This document shows, piece after piece, positions 58,223 to 64,000 of a stretch of 64,000 bases of DNA. Numbering within the stretch: position 1 is the first letter of the stretch; every line of letters begins with the position of its first letter. Where the stretch lies: assembly GCA_002189105.1 (NCBI GenBank), contig NIOB01000001.1, forward strand, positions 930,001 to 994,000, read 5' to 3'. This DNA is from Saccharibacillus soli (GTDB lineage Bacteria; Bacillota; Bacilli; Paenibacillales; Paenibacillaceae). Both the position numbers and the translations under genes were made by a program. The notes below the pieces were generated by a model that saw only the letters and a list, made by a program, of their open reading frames with translations, was not told the origin of the DNA and made no database searches.

Positions 58223-59146
58223 TTAATCACCCGAACATTCAGGAGAAGCAGTGGATTTCGGCAGAACATTCGCCGCTGGGCGCCGGTTGACGAATACGAT
58301 GCTGCCGACAATCATCAGCAGACCGATGAGCAGCGACACCGTGGCCTTTTCGCCGAGCAGCACCATGCTGAACAGGTTGGAAAGTACAGGGATCAGGAAC
58401 GTATAAGCGCCGACTGTACTGACTTCACCGGCGTCGATGAGCAGGAAATAGATCAGCCAACCGCCAGCGATGACAAACAGCGAGATGAACAGCAGGATGC
58501 CTACGAATGAAGGGGTCCAGGCGATGCCGCCCCAGCTCTCCGTCCCGCTTCCCAGCAGCAGCAGCGCTGCGCCGCCGATCAGCAGTTGGAGGGTCACCGC
58601 CCATACCGAGTCGAAATTTGCGCCCTGCTTTTTCATATAGATGGTGCCCAATGCCCAGCAGAGTGAGGAAGCAAGCGCGAGGACGATGCCCAGCGGGGAC
58701 AGATGCCCTTCAAGTCCTCCCAGGCTGATGACGGCCACACCAGCGAATCCAAGAATCAGTCCGATGACCTTAAAGGCATTTAACATTTCCCCCAGCCAGA
58801 TTCGGGAGAAGACGCCGAGCAGAATAGGCTGAAGGAAGACGAGAGTGGAGAAGAGTCCGGCAGGCAGATACCCGATGCCAATCGTCTGAAGTCCATAATA
58901 ACCGCCGACATTCAACAGACCCAGCAGTACATAGGCCCGGGCATTGGTTTTCCAACGCAGGGAAGGCAGACGACGCAGGGCGATCGGCAGTAGAATCAGT
59001 CCCCCGATCAGGGTACGCAGACCGGAGAACAGCAGAGGCGGGGTATGCGGCAGTGCCATTTTGGTGAGCGGCCAGTTGATCCCCCAGACCAGCACCAGAA
59101 ACAAGACCATAAGCAGCGTTCTGCGCGGCGAGAAGGTCGTAGACAT
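58223..59146 (-). CDS. EamA/DMT-family transporter
   Basis: This 307-residue membrane protein has ten predicted helices arranged as two EamA halves (first half around LLFSGLRTLIGGLILLPIAL and YLPAGLFSTLVFLQPILLGV; second half around VGAYTFLIPVLSNLFSMVLLGE). It belongs to the drug/metabolite exporter superfamily, but the substrate is unknown. The ATG at 59146 is preferred over 59155 because AAAGGA sits eight bases before it on the minus strand. It is divergent from a LysR gene, so it is probably controlled by it. Confidence 0.9.
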   Translation of the reverse strand: MSTTFSPRRTLLMVLFLVLVWGINWPLTKMALPHTPPLLFSGLRTLIGGLILLPIALRRLPSLRWKTNARAYVLLGLLNVGGYYGLQTIGIGYLPAGLFSTLVFLQPILLGVFSRIWLGEMLNAFKVIGLILGFAGVAVISLGGLEGHLSPLGIVLALASSLCWALGTIYMKKQGANFDSVWAVTLQLLIGGAALLLLGSGTESWGGIAWTPSFVGILLFISLFVIAGGWLIYFLLIDAGEVSTVGAYTFLIPVLSNLFSMVLLGEKATVSLLIGLLMIVGSIVFVNRRPAANVLPKSTASPECSGD

Positions 59147-59307
59147 TTGAATCATCCTTTCATCTTGAAGCGAAGCGCCATACTCGGGTCGGTAAGCCCG
59201 TGCATGGGCGATTTCGCTTTTTTTGGTGTAACCTGCTGATTAAGCGTATACTGAAAATGAACATAAATAAAATGAATGTTTTGCATAGAGGAGATAACGA
59301 TAAAGTT

Positions 59308-60189
59308 ATGACGATTACGCAAATCCTGGTGTTTGTCAAAGTTGCGGAGAGTCTGAATTTTACCCGCGCTGCGGAAGAACTGCATATGACGCAGCCGGCT
59401 GTCAGTCACGCGATTGCGGCCATCGAGTCCGAACTGGAGACCCGTCTGTTGGTGCGAGATCGTAAACGGGGCGTTACGCTGACGAGTCTTGGAGCGGAGC
59501 TGCTGCCGCAATTTCGCGCCATCATCCAGCGGATGGACAAGATTCGCCAGCAGGTTGCAGCAGACAAAGGCATTGAAGTAGGCAGTGTGTCGATTGGCGC
59601 TTTTCCTTCGGCCTCCGCTTATTTTCTGCCGACCATCATCCGTGAGATGCGCTGGAATTATCCCAATCTTCATTTTGAACTGAGTGAAGGAACGGCAGAT
59701 GAGATTCGGGAGGGTGTGCATGAGCGGAAATACGACATCGGCCTGACCTTGCTGCCTGCTCCGGGTCTGGATACCGTACAGCTTGCCGAGAGTCGGATGC
59801 TGCTTCTGCTGCCCCAGGGCCACAGGCTGCATGCTCATCCGCAGGTGGCGATCCGGGAGCTGGAGGGCGAAGATTTGATTCTGTGCCGGGGAGGTCATGA
59901 GGTGGCTGTGCTTCAGGCTTTTGAACGCGAGGGGATTGAGCCACGAATTACGTTTACCACACATAATGTCAGTACGATGGTAGGGATGACCACGCAGGGT
60001 CTGGGGATTGGAATCGTATCCGAGATGGCGCTGTCCATGCACCCCCATGCCCTGCAAGTACGGCAGACGAATCCCTCCATTGTACGCAGCATTGGTATGG
60101 TTCTGCCTTCTCTGGAGGAGGCGTCACCCGCCGTACAGCTTTTTGTCGAGACGGCAAGGCGCTATTTTGTCGAGAAGGTGAGCGTGTAG
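59308..60189 (+). CDS. LysR-family transcriptional regulator
   Basis: This 293-residue regulator has an N-terminal winged helix (ITQILVFVKVAESLNFTRAA then LHMTQPAVSHAIAAIESEL) and the periplasmic-binding-like effector domain from about residue 90. The ATG at 59308 gives the normal family length. GAGGAG lies about 14 bases upstream, a rather long gap, and in-frame starts further up (to 59200) look less likely. It is divergent from the EamA exporter, the usual LysR-target layout. Confidence 0.9.
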   Translation: MTITQILVFVKVAESLNFTRAAEELHMTQPAVSHAIAAIESELETRLLVRDRKRGVTLTSLGAELLPQFRAIIQRMDKIRQQVAADKGIEVGSVSIGAFPSASAYFLPTIIREMRWNYPNLHFELSEGTADEIREGVHERKYDIGLTLLPAPGLDTVQLAESRMLLLLPQGHRLHAHPQVAIRELEGEDLILCRGGHEVAVLQAFEREGIEPRITFTTHNVSTMVGMTTQGLGIGIVSEMALSMHPHALQVRQTNPSIVRSIGMVLPSLEEASPAVQLFVETARRYFVEKVSV

Positions 60190-60197
60190 TAAAATAG

Positions 60198-60249
60198 AGT
60201 CTGTATTGAAAGGGAAGTCTGTAGTCAAATAAAGCCTGTAATCAAACGG
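60198..60249 (+). repeat. three imperfect 17-18-bp direct repeats
   Basis: AGTCTGTATTGAAA, AGTCTGTAGTCAAA and AGCCTGTAATCAAA start at 60198, 60216 and 60233. They are 18 and 17 bases apart, between the LysR stop and the Imm51 gene. They could be a multi-site operator or a decayed tandem repeat. Confidence 0.6.
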
Positions 60250-60313
60250 AACCGATCAATGAATCCGAAGTGTGCAGACGATGATCCCAGAAGATGCAGA
60301 GGAGGAATTACCG

Positions 60314-60661
60314 ATGACGGAGCAGCAGCGAAGCTTGGAGCCTTTTGTGTGGGTGGAACATGAAGGAGGAAACGCCTCGGTTATTTTGAATGTTGGGGAT
60401 TATCACACGGAATTGTTTCAGCGGCGTGCGGATGAAGGGTTTGAGGGCAGCGGCTATGATTGGGCATCGCTTGCAGCGGTCTTTTTACAGGAGAAAATGC
60501 CTCATCTGGTAGGACGGGTGAAATTCGATCCCGAAGGCAGTATGTTCGCCGCCTATTCGGATGATCGGGAGGCTCTTGAGCTGTTTATTTATGCGTTTAA
60601 GGAAGCGTGCGAGAACGAACCCCTGATTCAGGATCTGTTTTCCCGTGCAGAACTGGATTAA
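60314..60661 (+). CDS. Imm51-family immunity protein
   Basis: This 115-residue soluble protein fits the immunity protein 51 family: NASVILNVGDYHTELFQRRA, DEGFEGSGYDWASLAAVFLQ, FDPEGSMFAAYSDD, and the ending DLFSRAELD. Family members neutralise polymorphic toxins delivered by neighbours. No toxin gene is adjacent, so it is an orphan. The ATG at 60314 follows GAGGAGG; an in-frame ATG at 60272 lacks a site. A terminator region follows. Confidence 0.82.
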   Translation: MTEQQRSLEPFVWVEHEGGNASVILNVGDYHTELFQRRADEGFEGSGYDWASLAAVFLQEKMPHLVGRVKFDPEGSMFAAYSDDREALELFIYAFKEACENEPLIQDLFSRAELD

Positions 60662-60738
60662 CAGATTAATGGATTAACCAATAGAGGAAGAAACTCGGTC
60701 ATAAGTCCGAATGATTCTCGCTGTATTTTATGAAAAAA

Positions 60739-60780
60739 GCCCCTTTCAAAAGCGGGGCAAAAGCCCCTTTTTCTTTTTGT
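60739..60780 (+). terminator. terminator with competing upstream stem
   Basis: GGGGC-AAAA-GCCCC (60754-60767) followed by TTTTTCTTTTT is a compact terminator. An earlier GCCCC (60739-60743) can also pair with the same GGGGC. The two folds are mutually exclusive. Confidence 0.7.
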
Positions 60781-60922
60781 TGCTTGCCTGGTATGTAAGA
60801 GCCTCTAATCGTATTTTTTCTACGTCTTACGATGCAAATTCGTGTAAAACCGTTATAAAGTAGGGGATTTGGTTTAATGACCAAAAGAGAGAGATACATA
60901 TTATACCCAGGAGGATTAACAA

Positions 60923-61837
60923 ATGAAAAAATGGTTGACTCTAGCATGTTCCGCTATGCTCGTTGTGAGCATTACGGCCTGCGGAAAAAATAATGATGCG
61001 GCAGAAAAGCCTGCGGATACGACGGCTTCTACAGGAACGACAGCGGAAACGCCTGCTGCAACTGAAACTCCGGCAGCAACTGAAACTCCAGCAGCCGAAA
61101 CTCCGGCAGCCAGCAGCGCGGATATGTCGGCTGAGGAGCTGCTGACCAAGGCTCAGGAAGCCAGCAAAGAGCTGAAGAGTTATAATCTCAAAGCCGATAT
61201 TGAACAAAACATAACTGCGAACGGCCAAGAGCAGTCTTCCAAGACGACTATGGACACGGACATGGTTCTTGAACCGCTTAGTGCCCATCAGAAAATCACA
61301 ACCAACCAAGGCGGCCAGGAGATGAACATTGAGCAGTACATCACCAAGGAAGCCGTATACAATGGTATGGGCGGCAACTGGAGCAAGATGCCAGAGGAAC
61401 AGCGTGCCATGATTATGTCCACCCTGGAAAAATCGGCCAAATTGGAAGATTCGTTCAATCAGTTCAAGTCGCTCTCCAAAGACATGAAAGTGACGGAGGA
61501 AGGCGATGATTATGTCCTGACGGCAGATCTGTCCGGTGATGACATTAAGTCGCTTGCCAAAGAAGTGATGGGTCAAAACGATCCTCAAGGTCAATTGTCC
61601 CAACTGATGGATCAGATGAACATCGAGAAGATGAACGTCGTGTACAAACTGAACAAAAAAACCTACTATCCAACGGATTCGACAATCGATATGACCATGT
61701 CGATGAAGAGCGCCGCAAGTGAAGGTGCTGAAGCGATCGACATGAACATGAATATGGTCATGAAGAGCAGCATCTCCAAGCACAATGCGATTGACAAGAT
61801 CGAAGTACCTCAAGAGGTCACCAGCGCCGCTAAATAA
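60923..61837 (+). CDS. DUF6612-type lipoprotein with TETPAA repeats
   Basis: This 304-residue lipoprotein has signal VVSITAC (Cys near residue 20). It then has a Thr/Ala/Glu/Pro linker with near-perfect TETPAA repeats, visible at DNA level as repeated ACTGAAACTCC. From about residue 60 it has a LolA/LppX-like half-barrel domain (ELLTKAQEASKELKSYNLKA, then MNIEQYITKEAVYNGMGGNW). Family members bind lipid-like or unknown ligands on the outer face of the membrane. AGGAGG sits before the ATG. It is monocistronic with its own terminator. Confidence 0.85.
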   Translation: MKKWLTLACSAMLVVSITACGKNNDAAEKPADTTASTGTTAETPAATETPAATETPAAETPAASSADMSAEELLTKAQEASKELKSYNLKADIEQNITANGQEQSSKTTMDTDMVLEPLSAHQKITTNQGGQEMNIEQYITKEAVYNGMGGNWSKMPEEQRAMIMSTLEKSAKLEDSFNQFKSLSKDMKVTEEGDDYVLTADLSGDDIKSLAKEVMGQNDPQGQLSQLMDQMNIEKMNVVYKLNKKTYYPTDSTIDMTMSMKSAASEGAEAIDMNMNMVMKSSISKHNAIDKIEVPQEVTSAAK

Positions 61838-62253
61838 GCGTAGGGACTCTTCTCTCTCCAGAGGCGATTTTCGATTCCCTCATTTAACATTACAAGTAAC
61901 AACAGAAGCTGACTGTCCATTTGGGCGGTCAGCTTTTTTGATGTCCATGAAGCTCGATCGTGTCTTCTCAGCATGTATATTATAGGATATGCTAGGAATA
62001 TATAAGGGGCTTGAGTCGGTCCCCACACCATTGTAGAAGTCGCGCAGTCCGCATGTTATTCTCGCCCCGATTTTCCCCAGAGGACAACATGGCGGTTCCT
62101 TCGCATGATGATGGGGTGGACGATAGACTCTACATGAAGGTTGAGCTTTGTTGGGAAGCAGCAGCCGGACCGTCCCGATTCTAAACCTGGAGTCTTGCAT
62201 GTGCACACCGAGCAGGAGGACATCGACATCCGGGTGGTTGAAGGTGGAATGGG
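61838..62253. other. intergenic stretch before the kinase-ATPase gene
   Basis: It holds a terminator at 61916-61939. Beyond that I see only short frames on both strands without ribosome-binding sites, and an AT-rich patch around 61975-62000 that may contain the promoter of the next gene. Confidence 0.5.
61916..61939 (+). terminator. terminator of the DUF6612-type lipoprotein gene
   Basis: AAGCTGAC and GTCAGCTT form the stem, followed by TTTTT. Confidence 0.85.
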
Positions 62254-64000
62254 ATGATGTTGACGATCGATCAATTTAATGTTGTAGAAACGTTCTCCGA
62301 GTATGGTCGAAAAGCCGTCTACCGCGCCGTTGATGGGGAATCCGGCGAGTCTGTCATTCTCAAAATTCTGCGTGCCGGTGCAGCGGATTCACATGAAGTA
62401 TCGCGCTTCAAACGGGAATATCGACTGTTAAAACGGTTGAATACCGAGATTCGTGGCGTCGTGCGTCCCCTCCGCCTGGCGGAGCGCGGCGGTCTGCTGA
62501 TCCTTGAACTCGAGGATATGGGCGGGCGTTCGCTGGATCGAATCTGGGCGGAAGCCGAACCGGAATATGAAGCTTTTCTTGAAGCCATGGTTGGATTTAT
62601 TGATATTCTGGAAGAGGTGCATCTGCGCGGCGTTGTGCACAAAGACATCAAGCCTTCCAATCTGGTCTGGAATGTCCGAACGAATGAGATTCGATTGATT
62701 GACTTTGGACTGTCTGAGGAACCCCGGCGCGATTCCGATTCGGAATATGCGCTTCATCTGCCGGAAGGGAGTCTGGCTTATATGTCCCCGGAGCAGACGG
62801 GTCGAATCAATCGAGAGCTGGATTTCCGTACCGATTATTATTCGCTTGGCGTGACCTTATATGAGCTGGCGTCCGGAAAACGTCCGTATCCGGAAGAACA
62901 TGCTCCCGAATATTTATATTCCCTATTGGCCAAAAATCCAGTTCCGCCGCATGAAGTGGCGCCTGATCGGGTGCCGCAAGCCTTGTCTCGTGTCATCATG
63001 AAGCTGATGGGCAAATCGCCAGAAGAACGTTATCAGAGCGCTCAGGGCATCAGGGCGGATCTGCTGCGCTGTCTAAGAGGCGAAGAGGAATTCGAGCCGG
63101 GAGCTGACGATCTGCGGGAGCGATTACGGATTCCGCACCGACTGTATGGTCGAACGTCTGAACTTCGTCGCGCCGAGGAATGGTTCCACGGCAGTGTAGG
63201 CACGCAGCCGCGGTTGATGCTGGTGTCTGGCGAAGCTGGAACCGGCAAGACATCCCTGGTTCAGGAGCTGCTTCGAGTTGTCGAGCAGGAGAACGGCCAG
63301 TTTGCCGAAGGCAAATGTGATCCTTACAATCGAAGCATGCCTCACGCAGCCATCATTCAGGCTTTCCGAGGGCTGATTATGCGGATGGCGGATGAACTGC
63401 CCGACATCAGGCCAGCAGAATCGGAGACCGCCGCAGCGCTGCGGCGTGAACTGGCTGGCGGCGGTGCCTTGATGTGCCGCCTGATTCCCGAGCTGGAATC
63501 CTGGATTGGCGTTCAGCCCGAGTTGGACCTGTTCGCGCCTGCGGAGGATACAAGCCGCTTTTTCCTCACCTTTGCGGCTTTCGTTCGAGGCTTGATGGAT
63601 GGAGGGCGTCCCATCCTGCTGTTCCTGGATGATATGCAGCGGGCAGATGCTTCCGAAATGCAGTTAATCGAACGGCTGCTGCTTGATCCGCAGATCTGCG
63701 GTCTGGCCGTGGTCTGGGCGTATCGCCCAAGTGAGGTGCGGGAAGGCCATGCGCTGCCGGCTGCTGTCGAACGGATCGGTGCAATGCGGAAGGTCACGGA
63801 GGTCGAGTTGGGACCTCTGTCCACTGAAGCTCTGGAAGCCCTGGTCGCTGATGCCCTACATGCCGATGTAGAGAGAACCCGTTCGCTGACGGCGTTGGTG
63901 CGCCGCCGAACTCGCGGCAATGCTTTGTTCGTACGAGAGATGCTGAGGGAGCTGCACCGGGAAGGGCTCTTGACTTACAACTTCCGGCGAGGGTCTTGGG
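62254..64000 (+). CDS. Ser/Thr kinase - AAA ATPase signalling protein, N-terminal part (cut by window edge)
   Basis: The frame is open from the ATG at 62254 (or 62257) to the window end, 582 codons so far. The N-terminal protein-kinase domain (about 10-270) has VILKIL (ATP lysine), VVHKDIKPSNLVWN (catalytic loop, HKD instead of HRD), LIDFGLS, and YMSPEQTGRINRELD. From about 290 an AAA/NACHT-like ATPase begins, with Walker A GEAGTGKTSL and Walker B ILLFLDDMQRAD. This is the architecture of the large kinase-ATPase regulators that continue into GAF and histidine-kinase modules; that part lies beyond the window. GAAGGTGG precedes the start. Its target is unknown. Confidence 0.88.
   Translation, partial: MMLTIDQFNVVETFSEYGRKAVYRAVDGESGESVILKILRAGAADSHEVSRFKREYRLLKRLNTEIRGVVRPLRLAERGGLLILELEDMGGRSLDRIWAEAEPEYEAFLEAMVGFIDILEEVHLRGVVHKDIKPSNLVWNVRTNEIRLIDFGLSEEPRRDSDSEYALHLPEGSLAYMSPEQTGRINRELDFRTDYYSLGVTLYELASGKRPYPEEHAPEYLYSLLAKNPVPPHEVAPDRVPQALSRVIMKLMGKSPEERYQSAQGIRADLLRCLRGEEEFEPGADDLRERLRIPHRLYGRTSELRRAEEWFHGSVGTQPRLMLVSGEAGTGKTSLVQELLRVVEQENGQFAEGKCDPYNRSMPHAAIIQAFRGLIMRMADELPDIRPAESETAAALRRELAGGGALMCRLIPELESWIGVQPELDLFAPAEDTSRFFLTFAAFVRGLMDGGRPILLFLDDMQRADASEMQLIERLLLDPQICGLAVVWAYRPSEVREGHALPAAVERIGAMRKVTEVELGPLSTEALEALVADALHADVERTRSLTALVRRRTRGNALFVREMLRELHREGLLTYNFRRGSW

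Noticed and set aside
1-64000. CRISPR arrays, tRNA or rRNA genes, insertion sequences
   Set aside because: No regularly spaced identical repeats with unique spacers, no tRNA-like or rRNA sequence, and no transposase or integrase coding region was seen on either strand.

Overview
The window looks like a chromosomal segment from a GC-rich Paenibacillaceae bacterium (Paenibacillus or Saccharibacillus type). The pointers are strong AGGAGG ribosome-binding sites with frequent TTG and GTG starts, LplABC-type sugar transporters paired with YesM/YesN-type two-component systems, a YfmM-type ABC-F protein, SLH-anchored surface proteins, and DinR/LexA- and Fur-type operators of the Bacillus pattern. No rRNA, tRNA, CRISPR array or insertion sequence was recognised. 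Both edges cut a gene: an alpha/beta hydrolase at the left and a kinase-ATPase regulator at the right.

Layout. 1-3.5 kb holds a partial hydrolase, a HEAT-like protein, and a translationally coupled SPFH / NAD-kinase-like pair. 3.5-5.1 kb is an AT-rich island with a broken secreted, bacteriocin-like gene, disrupted by two separate 14-bp tandem duplications and one single-base shift, followed by a small membrane-protein gene. 5.1-11.8 kb is mixed housekeeping and hypothetical genes: a putative SOS-regulated small gene, a fumarylacetoacetase-family hydrolase, an ABC-F ATPase, a SUKH-HEAT protein and a DUF1450 protein. 12-44.9 kb is dominated by glycan use. It has two GH38 alpha-mannosidases, a YesM/YesN pair, two complete LplABC-like transporters, a secreted GH85 endo-beta-N-acetylglucosaminidase, a membrane AraC regulator and a heparinase II/III-like protein. 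Within it, at 26.8-30.2 kb, lies an exported thiol/methionine-sulfoxide repair operon (ccdA, thioredoxin-like lipoprotein, msrAB, msrA). 45.2-53.9 kb is one giant kelch / cadherin-like / SLH surface protein. 54-64 kb holds another small gene with a LexA-like box, a phosphotransferase, a MarR regulator behind a Fur-like promoter, DUF4241 and Imm51 proteins, a nucleotidyltransferase-like protein, a divergent EamA/LysR pair, a lipoprotein and the start of a Ser/Thr kinase-AAA regulator.

How it works together (inference from families and order). The GH85 enzyme would release high-mannose or hybrid N-glycans outside the cell. One or both LplABC-like importers would bring in the oligosaccharides, and the cytoplasmic GH38 enzymes would trim them. 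The YesM/YesN pair and the membrane AraC protein would sense the substrate. The lipoprotein Msr system would repair oxidised exported proteins.

The observations most worth following are: the broken bacteriocin-like gene with its matched 14-bp duplications; two unknown small genes each behind a 13/14 match to the DinR/LexA box; a pair of related hairpin elements at about 11.2 and 19.9 kb; the nested inverted repeats at 41.0-41.2 kb; and the coherent N-glycan locus.
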